Shown piece after piece: positions 8,447 through 16,393 of a stretch of 64,000 bases of DNA (its first letter is position 1; every line of letters begins with the position of its first letter). The notes under the pieces were generated by a model. That model was not told the origin of the DNA. It worked only from the letters and a program-made list of their open reading frames with translations, and did no database searches. Made by a program: the position numbers and the translations under genes. Source of the DNA: an uncultured Dehalococcoidia bacterium (GTDB taxonomy: Bacteria; Chloroflexota; Dehalococcoidia; Tepidiformales; Tepidiformaceae); contig CALLPC010000010.1 in NCBI GenBank assembly GCA_938015525.1, positions 22,805 through 86,804 of the forward strand, given 5' to 3'.

Positions 8447-9520
8447 ATGGCCGGCGAACGCACCGAAGCCCCAACCCCAAAACGCCTCCGCGACGCCCGC
8501 CAGAAGGGCGACGTCGCCCGCAGCGATGAAGTCGTCTCCATCGGCGTCCTCCTCCTCGCTGTCCTCGCCCTCAAACTGCTCGGCCCCGCCCTCTGGAACA
8601 GCCTCGCCGCCATCCTCGCCCAGGGCCTCGGCCAGCCCGTCCCCGAACTCACCCCCGAATCGGCCCAGCAGCTCGCCCGCGACACCGCCTGGCAGACCGT
8701 CCGCGCCCTCCTACCTCTCCTCGGCCTCGTCGCCGTCTCAGCCGTCGCCCTCAACGTCGCCCAGGTCGGCCCCCTGCTCTCCGGCCAGCGGCTAAAACCC
8801 CAGCTCTCCCGGGTCAACCCGGGCGCCGGCCTCAAGCGCATCGTCTCCCTCGATGGCCTCTTCCGCCTCGCCAAATCGCTCCTCAAATTCATCATCGTCG
8901 CCGTCGTCGTCGGCCTCACCCTCCGTGCCCAGTTCGACGACCTCGCCCGCCTCGGCGCCCTCAGCATCGCCGGCGCCACCGCCCGTCTCGCCTCCCTCGG
9001 CTTCGACATCGCCATCCGCGCCGCCGGCGTCCTCTTCCTCCTCGCCCTCGCCGACTACGCCTGGCAGCGCCGCCAGCACCTCAAGCGCCTCCGCATGACG
9101 AAGCACGAGGTCAAACAGGAACTCAAAGAAACCGATGGAGACCCCCAGGTCAAGGCTGCCATCCGCCGTCGCCGCCAGCAGCTCCTCAACCGCATGATCG
9201 CCGCCGTCAAAACGGCCGACGTCGTCGTCACCAACCCCACCCACTACGCCGTCGCCCTCAAATACGACGCCGTCTCCATGCCGGCACCCATGGTCGTCGC
9301 CAAGGGGCAGGACTACCTCGCCCTCCGCATCCGCGAAGTCGCCCGCGAAGCCGGCGTCCCCGTGCTCGAAGAACCGCCCCTCGCCCGCGCCCTCCATGCC
9401 AGCGTGCAGGTCGGCCACTACATCCCCGCCAGCCTCTTCCACGCCGTCGCCGAAGTCCTCGCGTGGGTCTACGCCCTCCGCGCCCGCCGCCGCACCACCG
9501 CCCCAGGAGCCGCCAGGTGA
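8447..9520 (+). CDS. flhB: Flagellar export apparatus protein FlhB
   Basis: 357 residues. It starts with the conserved ERTEAPTPKRLRDARQKG segment, has four membrane spans (about 30-50, 84-106, 142-160, 190-204), and a cytoplasmic domain with the autocleavage motif NPTH at 263-266 followed by YAVALKYD. FlhB sets the switch from rod/hook to filament export. All key residues are present. The TGA stop overlaps the flhA GTG (GTGA). Confidence 0.95.
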   Translation: MAGERTEAPTPKRLRDARQKGDVARSDEVVSIGVLLLAVLALKLLGPALWNSLAAILAQGLGQPVPELTPESAQQLARDTAWQTVRALLPLLGLVAVSAVALNVAQVGPLLSGQRLKPQLSRVNPGAGLKRIVSLDGLFRLAKSLLKFIIVAVVVGLTLRAQFDDLARLGALSIAGATARLASLGFDIAIRAAGVLFLLALADYAWQRRQHLKRLRMTKHEVKQELKETDGDPQVKAAIRRRRQQLLNRMIAAVKTADVVVTNPTHYAVALKYDAVSMPAPMVVAKGQDYLALRIREVAREAGVPVLEEPPLARALHASVQVGHYIPASLFHAVAEVLAWVYALRARRRTTAPGAAR

Positions 9521-11631
9521 CTCTCCAGGCCCAGCCGCGCCCCGCATCCGCCTCCCTCGGCCGCCTCCTCGGCCAGACCGACATCCTCCTCGCCGCCGGC
9601 ATCATCACCATCGTCGGGATGATGATCATCCCCCTGCCGGCGCCCCTCCTCGATGTCCTCCTCACCGTCAACCTCGCCCTCTCCGTCGTCATCCTCCTCG
9701 TCGCCATCTACACCGAAGAGCCCCTCAAATTCTCCGTCTTCCCCTCCCTCCTCCTCATCACTACCCTCTACCGCCTCGCCCTCAACGTCTCCACCTCCCG
9801 CCTCATCCTCCTGCAGGGCGATGCCGGCCAGGTCGTCCACTCCTTCGGCAGCTTCGTCGTCGGCGGCAACCTCATCGTCGGCCTCGTCGTCTTCCTCATC
9901 CTCGTCGTCATCCAGTTCGTCGTCATCACGAACGGTGCCGGCCGCGTCGCCGAAGTCGCCGCCCGCTTCACCCTCGACGCCATGCCCGGCAAGCAGATGG
10001 CCATCGATGCCGACCTCAATGCCGGCCTCATCAACGAAGCTCAGGCCCGAGAACGCCGCAAAGCCATCGGCCAGGAAGCCGACTTCTACGGCGCCATGGA
10101 TGGTGCCTCCAAGTTCGTCAAGGGCGATGCCATCGCCGGCATCGTCATCATCCTCGTCAACATCATCGGCGGCCTCTCCATCGGCATCCTCCAGCAGGGC
10201 GTCGGCCCCGCCGAGGCCCTCGACCTCTACGCAAAGCTCACCGTCGGCGACGGCCTCGTCTCCCAGCTGCCCGCCCTCCTCATCTCCACCGCCACCGGCA
10301 TCATCGTCACCCGCGCCGCTGGCGAAACCAACCTCGGCTCCCAGGTCTTCTCCCAGGTCACCATGCAGGCGCGGCCGATGTACGTCGCCGCCGCCATGCT
10401 CGCGCTCTTCGCCGCCCTCCCCGGCCTCCCGCGCCTCCCCTTCCTCCTCGTCGCCGCATCAATCGGCGCCGGCGGCTACCTCATCGACCGCTCCAGGCGC
10501 CAGGCCGAGCTCGCCGCCATCGCCGCACGCCCCGAACCGGCTCCCGAGCCCGAACAGCTCGGCCCCCAGCAGGTCATCCAGATGATGACCGTCGACCCCC
10601 TCGAAATCGAAGTCGGCTACGGCCTCATCCCCATCGTCGATGAACAGGCCGGCGGTACCCTCCTCCGCCGCATCACCCAGATCCGCCGCCAGCTCGCCCT
10701 CGAGCTCGGCATCGTCCTCCCCACGGTCCGCGTCCGCGACAACCTCGGCCTCGCCCCCAACGCCTACGTCGTCAAGCTCCGCGGCGTCGAAGTCGCCCGC
10801 GGCACCCTCCAGCCCGGCCACTACCTCGCCATGGACCCCGGCACCGCCGAGGGCGATATCCCCGGCATCGAAACCGTCGAGCCCGCCTTCGGTCTCCCTG
10901 CCCGCTGGATCACCCCCGCCTACCGCGAGCGCGCCGAACTCCTCGGCTACACCGTCGTCGATGCCGAATCCGTCCTCGCCACCCACCTCACCGAGCTCGT
11001 CCGCCGCTTCGCCCCCGACCTCCTCTCCCGCCAGGACACCCAGGACCTCCTCGAAAACCTCCGCAAGGAGTACCCCGCCCTCGTCGACGACCTCATCCCC
11101 TCCACCCTCACCGTCGGCGAAGTCCAGGAAGTCCTCCAGAACCTCCTCGCCGAGCGCGTCTCTATCCGAGACCTCGTCACCATCTGCGAAACCCTCGCCA
11201 CCCAGGCCCGCCTCACCCGCGATATCGACCTCCTCACCGAGTACGCCCGCGCCGCCCTCGCCCGCCAGATCAGCCGCCAGTACGCCGACGAATCCGGCAC
11301 CATCCGCGTCATCACCGTCGGCCCCCGCACCGAAGAAGAAATCGCCGCCAGCATCCAGCAGACCGACCGCGGCAGCCAGGTCGCCATGGCCCCCTGGCAG
11401 GTCCAGCGCCTCCTCGGCGTCGTCGCCGCCGAGGTCGAGCGCGTCGCCGCCTCAGGCCGCGACCCCATCATCCTCTGCTCCTCCCGCATCCGCCTCGCCC
11501 TCCGCCGCCTCCTCGAACGGCGCCTCCCGAACGTCGTCGTCCTCTCCTTCGCCGAGATCACCCCCCAAACCCACGTCGAAGCCATCGGCAACATCGAGGT
11601 GAACGTTGGAAACGAAACGCTTCATCGGTAA
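9517..11631 (+). CDS. flhA: Flagellar export apparatus protein FlhA
   Basis: 704 residues from the GTG at 9517, which overlaps the flhB stop. The N-terminal half has about eight spans (25-330) and the FHIPEP-family signature RFTLDAMPGKQMAIDADL near 150-167. The C-terminal half is the cytoplasmic docking domain that forms the nonameric ring for chaperone-substrate complexes, with YGLIPIVDE and HLTELVRRFAPDLLSRQDTQ. Length and domain order are normal. Its last 26 bases overlap flhF. Confidence 0.95.
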   Translation: MTLQAQPRPASASLGRLLGQTDILLAAGIITIVGMMIIPLPAPLLDVLLTVNLALSVVILLVAIYTEEPLKFSVFPSLLLITTLYRLALNVSTSRLILLQGDAGQVVHSFGSFVVGGNLIVGLVVFLILVVIQFVVITNGAGRVAEVAARFTLDAMPGKQMAIDADLNAGLINEAQARERRKAIGQEADFYGAMDGASKFVKGDAIAGIVIILVNIIGGLSIGILQQGVGPAEALDLYAKLTVGDGLVSQLPALLISTATGIIVTRAAGETNLGSQVFSQVTMQARPMYVAAAMLALFAALPGLPRLPFLLVAASIGAGGYLIDRSRRQAELAAIAARPEPAPEPEQLGPQQVIQMMTVDPLEIEVGYGLIPIVDEQAGGTLLRRITQIRRQLALELGIVLPTVRVRDNLGLAPNAYVVKLRGVEVARGTLQPGHYLAMDPGTAEGDIPGIETVEPAFGLPARWITPAYRERAELLGYTVVDAESVLATHLTELVRRFAPDLLSRQDTQDLLENLRKEYPALVDDLIPSTLTVGEVQEVLQNLLAERVSIRDLVTICETLATQARLTRDIDLLTEYARAALARQISRQYADESGTIRVITVGPRTEEEIAASIQQTDRGSQVAMAPWQVQRLLGVVAAEVERVAASGRDPIILCSSRIRLALRRLLERRLPNVVVLSFAEITPQTHVEAIGNIEVNVGNETLHR

Positions 11632-12667
11632 CGACACCACGCGCCTCTTCGCCCGCATCCGCCGCGAACTCGGCCCCGATGCCGTCATCCTCTCCACCCG
11701 CTCGCTCCACCGCGACGGCGCCCCGCCGCTCGTCGAAATCATCGCCGCACCCGCCGCTGAACCCGCCGAACCCCTCCCCCTCCACCTCCAGCAGGCCGTC
11801 CTCGAAGGAGCCCTCCGCCGCGTCGAAACCGCCCCCGGCATCACCGTCGCCGACCTCGAAGAGCTCGCCGCCGCCGAGCCCCGGCCGCCCGTCCGCGAGC
11901 CCCGCTTCCGCCCCGCCGACCCCGGTCCCCTCCCCAGCCCCGAAGAGGCCATCCTCCAGGCCTTCCTCGCCCTCGGGTGGGACGAAGCCCCCGCCCGCAC
12001 CGTGCTCGAGGCCGCTCCCGCCGCCCGGACCCCCGCCGCTGCCCTCGAACGCTGGCTCCTGGCCTCCCCCGCCGCCTATCCCCCGGAAGGCCAGGCCGCC
12101 ATCGTCACCATCCAGGGCCCCGAAGGCTCCGGCCGCACCACCGCCCTCCTCAAGATGGCGCTCGATTGCGCCGATGCCGGCCGCGCCGCCATCCTCATCG
12201 CCGCCGACTCCGCCCGCGCAGGCGCCCACGACGCCATCCGCGCCTGCGCCGACGCCCTCGGCCTCCCCGCGCACGACGCCTACGCACCGGGCGACCTGGT
12301 CCGGGCTGCATCCCGCGCACCCCGCGGCGCCTGCCTCTTCGTCGATACCCCCGCCGGTCCCTGGGCACCGCCCCCCATCCCGGGCGTCGCCCACTTCCCC
12401 TACCTCGCCATCCCCGCCCACTGGCACCCGGCCGCAGCCCGCGCCGCCCTGCAGGAGCTCCCCCTCGCCCGCTTCGCCGGTGCCATCATCACCGCCGCCG
12501 ACCTCGCCCCCTCCCTCGCCGCCGCCCTCCAAATCCTCTCCGAATCCGCCCTCGGCCTCGCATTCCTCTCCGACGGCCGCGACATCGCCGCCGGCATCAC
12601 CGTCGCCGACCCCGCCGCCATCGCCGCCAGCCTCTTCCCCGCCCCACGCCTCGCGGCCACCGCCTGA
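11606..12667 (+). CDS. flhF: FlhF-like SRP-family protein with degraded GTPase site
   Basis: 353 residues. The N-terminus matches FlhF (ETKRFIGNDTTRLFARIRRE, then GPDAVILSTR), and a helical N domain precedes a RecA-like G domain. The P-loop at 171-179 is GPEGSGRTT, with arginine (R177) where the invariant lysine should be. The switch region DTYRxGA is DSARAGA, and the T/NKxD guanine motif is replaced by TAADLA. FlhF normally places flagella at the pole using GTP-driven dimerisation; nucleotide use here is doubtful. No flhG partner follows. TTG at 11606 is the only in-frame start, since a stop precedes it. Confidence 0.8.
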   Translation: METKRFIGNDTTRLFARIRRELGPDAVILSTRSLHRDGAPPLVEIIAAPAAEPAEPLPLHLQQAVLEGALRRVETAPGITVADLEELAAAEPRPPVREPRFRPADPGPLPSPEEAILQAFLALGWDEAPARTVLEAAPAARTPAAALERWLLASPAAYPPEGQAAIVTIQGPEGSGRTTALLKMALDCADAGRAAILIAADSARAGAHDAIRACADALGLPAHDAYAPGDLVRAASRAPRGACLFVDTPAGPWAPPPIPGVAHFPYLAIPAHWHPAAARAALQELPLARFAGAIITAADLAPSLAAALQILSESALGLAFLSDGRDIAAGITVADPAAIAASLFPAPRLAATA

Positions 12668-12696
12668 ACCCGCGTCGGCACTTCCCACCGCCCCGA

Positions 12697-12710
12697 TGAG
12701 GGGAATCCCC
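12697..12710 (+). promoter_or_regulatory. Box TGAGGGGAATCCCC upstream of the PilZ gene
   Basis: Palindromic GGGGAATCCCC core like those before flbD and fliP. The spacing to a -10 element differs: the nearest candidate, TACCTT, is at 12824-12829. A weaker relative, ATCAGGGCTCTCC, lies at 12880-12892. The 250 bases between flhF and the PilZ gene hold no convincing gene. Confidence 0.35.
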
Positions 12711-12917
12711 GGCCCCCGGCAGGGAGCCCGCCGATGGGTGCCGCGCCCCCGCCCGGCAACCATAAAACCATCCCGCCCGCAGCCTGTCACCGGCTCGCCA
12801 CCCGGGACCGGCCCCCGCGGGCCTACCTTCGAACCATGAGGAGAGCAATGAGCGCCGCACGCCCCGCCTTCACGCGCCCATCAGGGCTCTCCATGACCCC
12901 ATCACGGGAGATGTCGA

Positions 12918-13607
12918 ATGGGCGCCCCGGCCCCGCGACCTGAGAATCCGTTCATGGCCCAGGGACTCCTCCCCGGCACCGCACTCCGCATCGAAGTCTC
13001 CAATCACGAGGGCAGCGAATCCTACGCTACCCGCATCGAGGACGTCGATGCCGAGAAGGTCGCCGTGCTCGTCCCCATGCGCGGCCTCAACCCCCGCCCG
13101 CTCCCCTCCGGCACCCTCGTCCGCTCCGTCTACATCTACCGCCAAAAGCGCTGGCGCTTCGTCACCGAAGTCATCGGCCACAGCCCCGACGGCACCATCG
13201 AATACCTCCGCCTTCCCCCGTTCATCGATTGCCACGAACGCCGCCGCAACTACCGCCTCCAGGTCGCAATCAAGCCCGACCGCATCTACCGCCTCCTCGT
13301 CCAGGACGGAGAGACCGCCGAACAGGAGCTCGACGGCACCATCGTCGACCTCTCCGAAAGCGGCTGCTGCATCGCCTCCAAAGCCTTCGCCCTCGCCGGC
13401 GAGCGCATCGGCCTCGAAGCCACCCTGCCCGAGGCCGGCCCTATCGCGGTCCGCGCTCGCGTCATCACCGTCCGCGAACCCGAGCCCGGCTACCGCATGC
13501 GCCGCCTCCATTGCGAATTCCTCGAGATGTCCCGCGCCCAGCGCGACCTCATCGCCCGCTACCTCATGCGCCGCCAGCTCGAAATGCGCCGGAGAGGCCA
13601 GCTGTGA
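12918..13607 (+). CDS. PilZ-domain c-di-GMP receptor, YcgR-like
   Basis: 229 residues with two domains. Residues 15-100 form a YcgR-type N-terminal barrel. Residues 105-225 are a PilZ domain with the c-di-GMP binding arginines in RRRNYR (108-113) and the second motif DLSESG (144-149). YcgR-type proteins bind the motor when c-di-GMP is high and slow rotation, so this gene gives the cluster a second-messenger brake. The ATG at 12918 has GGGAG 8 bases upstream; an internal ATG at 12954 is an alternative. Its stop overlaps the next gene (GTGA). Confidence 0.85.
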   Translation: MGAPAPRPENPFMAQGLLPGTALRIEVSNHEGSESYATRIEDVDAEKVAVLVPMRGLNPRPLPSGTLVRSVYIYRQKRWRFVTEVIGHSPDGTIEYLRLPPFIDCHERRRNYRLQVAIKPDRIYRLLVQDGETAEQELDGTIVDLSESGCCIASKAFALAGERIGLEATLPEAGPIAVRARVITVREPEPGYRMRRLHCEFLEMSRAQRDLIARYLMRRQLEMRRRGQL

Positions 13608-13861
13608 ACGCCCTCCCCCCCTTCACCATCGCCCGCTACGGCGTCTATGCCGCACTCGCCATAGCCGTCGCCGCCGCCTGGCTCGGCACCCGCGCCGGCT
13701 ACCCCTTCGACCAGGCCCTCATGCGCGCCATCTTCACATTCGTCCTCGTCACCGCCGTCGCATTCGGCGCCGAGGCCATCATCCTGACCAGTCCCCCGCG
13801 GCCCCAGCCGCCGCCCCCCAGCGACCACCCCTCCGACGACACCCGCCAGCCCGACGAATAA
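13604..13861 (+). CDS. Small membrane protein of the flagellar cluster
   Basis: 85 residues, function not recognised. Two membrane spans are predicted at about 10-27 and 38-60, with a short loop containing RAGYPFDQALMR. The tail is proline- and aspartate-rich (SPPRPQPPPPSDHPSDD). The GTG start overlaps the PilZ stop and fliA follows 18 bases later, so it is co-transcribed with motility regulators. Codon use matches its neighbours, so the gene is likely real. Confidence 0.65.
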   Translation: MNALPPFTIARYGVYAALAIAVAAAWLGTRAGYPFDQALMRAIFTFVLVTAVAFGAEAIILTSPPRPQPPPPSDHPSDDTRQPDE

Positions 13862-13879
13862 CCCTGAGGAGCCGCACCC

Positions 13880-14623
13880 ATGGCCACCGCACGCGCCGCC
13901 AGCGCACCCCCCTTCCAGGACCGCGAAGCCGCCATCCGCCAGTACGCGCCCCTCGTCAAATACGTCGTCGGCCGACTCGCCATCGGCCTCCCCGCCATCC
14001 TCGATTACGAAGACATCCTCTCCTACGGCACCATCGGCCTCATCGAAGCCCTCGACCGCTTCGACGGCTCCAAGGGCGTCAAATTCGAAACCTACGCCAT
14101 CTCCCGCATCCGCGGCGCCATCATCGATGCCCTCCGCTCCCTCGACCGCCTCCCCCGCTCCGTCCGCCAGAAGGCCCGCCGCCTCGAACAGGTCCACGTC
14201 GAATTCGAACGCGAGCACGGCCGCGAACCCACCGACGAAGAAGCCGCCCGGCTCATGGGCCTCACCCTCGACCAGTACAACCAGGCCCTCATCGATGCCA
14301 GCTGGGTCACCGTCTCCCTCGATGGCCTCCTCGACCGCGACAACAACGAAGACGGCACCGCCCCCACCGAGCTGCCCGCCGACCCCAACGAAGAAGACTT
14401 CACCGAACGCCTCGAAAAGCGCCAGCTCCTCGAAGCCCTCACCGCCGCCATCAAGACCCTCCCCGAGCGCGAGTGGCTCATCATCAGCCTCTATTACCGC
14501 GACGAAATGACCATGAAAGAAATCGCCCAGGTCCTCGACATCTCCGAATCCCGCGTCTGCCAGCTCCACGGCCGCGCTCTCGGCCGCCTCCGCGCCCGCC
14601 TCGCCCGCGAACGCAACCCCTGA
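13880..14623 (+). CDS. fliA: RNA polymerase sigma factor FliA (sigma-28)
   Basis: 247 residues. Region 2 shows QYAPLVKYVVGRLAIGLP, then DYEDILSYGTIGLIEALDRF and KFETYAISRIRGAIIDALRS, all typical of FliA/WhiG. Region 3 contains GREPTDEEAARLMGL. Region 4 has the helix-turn-helix MTMKEIAQVLDISESRVCQL. It should transcribe late flagellar genes, and FlgM, encoded 2.5 kb downstream, is its expected antagonist. AGGAG lies upstream of the ATG. Confidence 0.95.
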   Translation: MATARAASAPPFQDREAAIRQYAPLVKYVVGRLAIGLPAILDYEDILSYGTIGLIEALDRFDGSKGVKFETYAISRIRGAIIDALRSLDRLPRSVRQKARRLEQVHVEFEREHGREPTDEEAARLMGLTLDQYNQALIDASWVTVSLDGLLDRDNNEDGTAPTELPADPNEEDFTERLEKRQLLEALTAAIKTLPEREWLIISLYYRDEMTMKEIAQVLDISESRVCQLHGRALGRLRARLARERNP

Positions 14624-14640
14624 AACGGAGCCAAGCCCAA

Positions 14641-14964
14641 ATGACCGACGTCATCGCCCTGCTCGCCATCTCCCAGCTCGTCACCCTCGGCGCACTCTTC
14701 TACCTCTACCTCCAGCTGCAGCAGCTCCGCGCCGGCGCCCGCCCGGTCCGCCGTCGCGAACCGGCCGACGGCGCCCCGCCCGGCATCCCCGTTCGCGGCG
14801 CCGCCGCCCGGCGGGCCGCTGGCTCCCCCCGCGCAGCTGCCCCGCAGATCCCCGCCGACGCCCTCCGCCGGGGCCGCGTCGATGTCGCCGAGCTCGCCCG
14901 CCGCATGCACCGCAGCGAAGAAGAGGTCCGCCTCCTGCTTCGCCGCCAGGGAATCCCCTCATGA
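14641..14964 (+). CDS. SwrB/YlxL-like single-pass membrane protein
   Basis: 107 residues. One N-terminal membrane span (about 4-26) is followed by an arginine/proline-rich linker and a C-terminal helix-turn-helix-like segment: RRGRVDVAELARRMHRSEEE then VRLLLRRQGI. In Bacillus the gene directly after sigD encodes SwrB, with the same layout, which activates the FliPQR export gate. Position (17 bases after fliA) and architecture support an analogue here, but sequence identity is too low to be sure. The ATGA-type overlap with the next gene couples them. Confidence 0.6.
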   Translation: MTDVIALLAISQLVTLGALFYLYLQLQQLRAGARPVRRREPADGAPPGIPVRGAAARRAAGSPRAAAPQIPADALRRGRVDVAELARRMHRSEEEVRLLLRRQGIPS

Positions 14965-15590
14965 CCGGGGCCCGCGCAGCCCTTGCCGGCCTCATCCTCG
15001 CGGGCGCGGCCATCCTCGCCCCGCTCGCCCTCGGCCATCCCGCCCGCGCCAACGGCGTCCCCCAGCTCGTCAAGCTCACCTATCTCGAAGGCATCTCCAA
15101 CTTCGGCCCCCGCGACGCCGAGGGCGTCCTCGAATTCTCCTTCTCCGAAGCCTACGCCCGCGTCGACGTCAAACGCCTCCCGCCCGTCGAGGGCTACGTC
15201 TACGAAGGCTGGCTCACCGGCGGCCCGGCCCGTCCCTTCCGCGTCGGCGCCATCCCCACCCGCCCTGACGGCATCGGCGTGCTCGATACCCGGCTCCAGG
15301 GCCTCACCTCCTACGACTACCGCCTCTTCGTCGTCGCCGCCCGCCCCGTCTCCGCCCCCGAAGGCGACCTCCCGTCCACCATCTCCATCGCCGGCCGCTT
15401 CGAAGTCATCGCCGATGACGGCACCAGCCCCCGCGGCGACACCCGCCCGGGCACCCTCCCCGACACCGGCGAGCGCCCGGCCCAATCCCCCGCCAGCCGC
15501 ATCGCCCGGACCGCCTTCACTATGCTCGCCGTCGGCGGCCTCGCCGTCATCGCGCTCCGCTTCACGTTCACCCGGAGGAACTCCGCATGA
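14961..15590 (+). CDS. Exported RskA-like domain protein with LPDTG tail
   Basis: 209 residues. A signal peptide (1-31, cleaved near ARA-NG) is followed by an extracellular domain whose pattern YxxWL...G.......G...T.L.....SYD (about 79-140) resembles the C-terminal domain of RskA anti-sigma factors, including the one at 47137. Then come LPDTG at 166-170, a membrane span (about 183-200) and the basic end TRRNSA. That is the order of a sortase sorting signal. No sortase gene is in the window. It overlaps both neighbours by 4 bases within the flagellar operon. Function unknown. Confidence 0.65.
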   Translation: MTGARAALAGLILAGAAILAPLALGHPARANGVPQLVKLTYLEGISNFGPRDAEGVLEFSFSEAYARVDVKRLPPVEGYVYEGWLTGGPARPFRVGAIPTRPDGIGVLDTRLQGLTSYDYRLFVVAARPVSAPEGDLPSTISIAGRFEVIADDGTSPRGDTRPGTLPDTGERPAQSPASRIARTAFTMLAVGGLAVIALRFTFTRRNSA

Positions 15591-16372
15591 TCAAAGGCCT
15601 CTACTCCGCCTTCACCGGCATGGAAGCCGCCTGGCGCTACCAGGACGTCCTCGCCAACAACATCGCCAACGCCAACACCATCGGCTTCAAGCGCGAAATC
15701 GCATCCCTCAGCCCCCTCCCCGAGGTCCTCCTCTCCCAGCAGGCCCCGGTCCCGGCCCCCCTCCCCGCCCGCATCCAGGCCGTCATCGGCCAAATCGGCA
15801 CAGGCAAATTCGTCGCCGAATTCGTCACCGACTTCCAGCAGGGCATCCTCCGCCAAACCGGCCTCGAACTCGACCTCGCCCTCCAGGCCGGCTTCTTCAC
15901 CATCCAGGACGCAGAAGGCAACGTCTTCTACACCCGCGATGGCCGCTTCCAGCGCGACGCCGCCGGCAACCTCGTAACCTCCGCCGGCTACTTCGTCCTC
16001 GGCGATGATGGTCAGCCCATCACCCTCCCCCTCGACCCCGTCACCATCACCCCCGAAGGCCTCATCCTCGACCCCCAGGGCAATGAGGTCGCCACCCTCC
16101 GCATCCGCGACTTCGCCCCCCTCCAGCTCGAACGCGCCGGCGAAGCCTACTTCCGTGCCCTCCCCGGCGACCAGGGCCAGCCCCTCGAGGGCGAGCCCCC
16201 CGCGGGCGGCCCCGGCCTCCGCCAGGGCTTCCTCGAATCCTCCAACGCCAACCTCGTCGAAGAGCTCACCTCCCTCCTCGCCGTCCAGCGCGTCTACCAG
16301 GCCAGCCAGGCCGTCCTCGCCCGTCTCGATACCACCCTCGACCAGGCCGCCGGCGAACTCGGCCGCCTCTAG
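15587..16372 (+). CDS. flgF: Flagellar basal-body rod protein, FlgF/FlhO type
   Basis: 261 residues. The N-terminal rod motif is ANNIANANTIGFKRE (23-37), and the C-terminal signature reads ESSNANLVEELTSLLAVQRV then YQASQAVL. Between them lies the FlgF/FlgG-type domain with FYTRDGRFQRDAAGNLVTSA. It should form part of the rod between export gate and hook. FlgF, FlgG and the FlhO/FlhP pair are hard to separate by eye; two related genes in tandem suggest the FlhO-FlhP arrangement of Gram-positives. Confidence 0.88.
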   Translation: MIKGLYSAFTGMEAAWRYQDVLANNIANANTIGFKREIASLSPLPEVLLSQQAPVPAPLPARIQAVIGQIGTGKFVAEFVTDFQQGILRQTGLELDLALQAGFFTIQDAEGNVFYTRDGRFQRDAAGNLVTSAGYFVLGDDGQPITLPLDPVTITPEGLILDPQGNEVATLRIRDFAPLQLERAGEAYFRALPGDQGQPLEGEPPAGGPGLRQGFLESSNANLVEELTSLLAVQRVYQASQAVLARLDTTLDQAAGELGRL

Positions 16373-16393
16373 CACATCCGGAGGTCCCGCCCC

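Noticed and set aside
6594..11631. Possibility that the export genes form a non-flagellar type III secretion system
   Set aside because: MotAB, FliL, FliA, FlgM, FlgN, FlgK, FlgL and rod proteins are present, and no secretin or needle gene occurs.
12836..12943. A 35-codon frame before the PilZ gene starting after a TACCTT box
   Set aside because: Its composition is not like neighbouring genes, it has no recognisable feature and it overlaps the PilZ ribosome site; it may be leader sequence.
14947..14959. CCAGGGAATCCCC similar to the boxes, just before the RskA-like gene
   Set aside because: It is inside the last codons of the SwrB-like gene, where the overlap with the next gene already explains expression; no -10 element follows.
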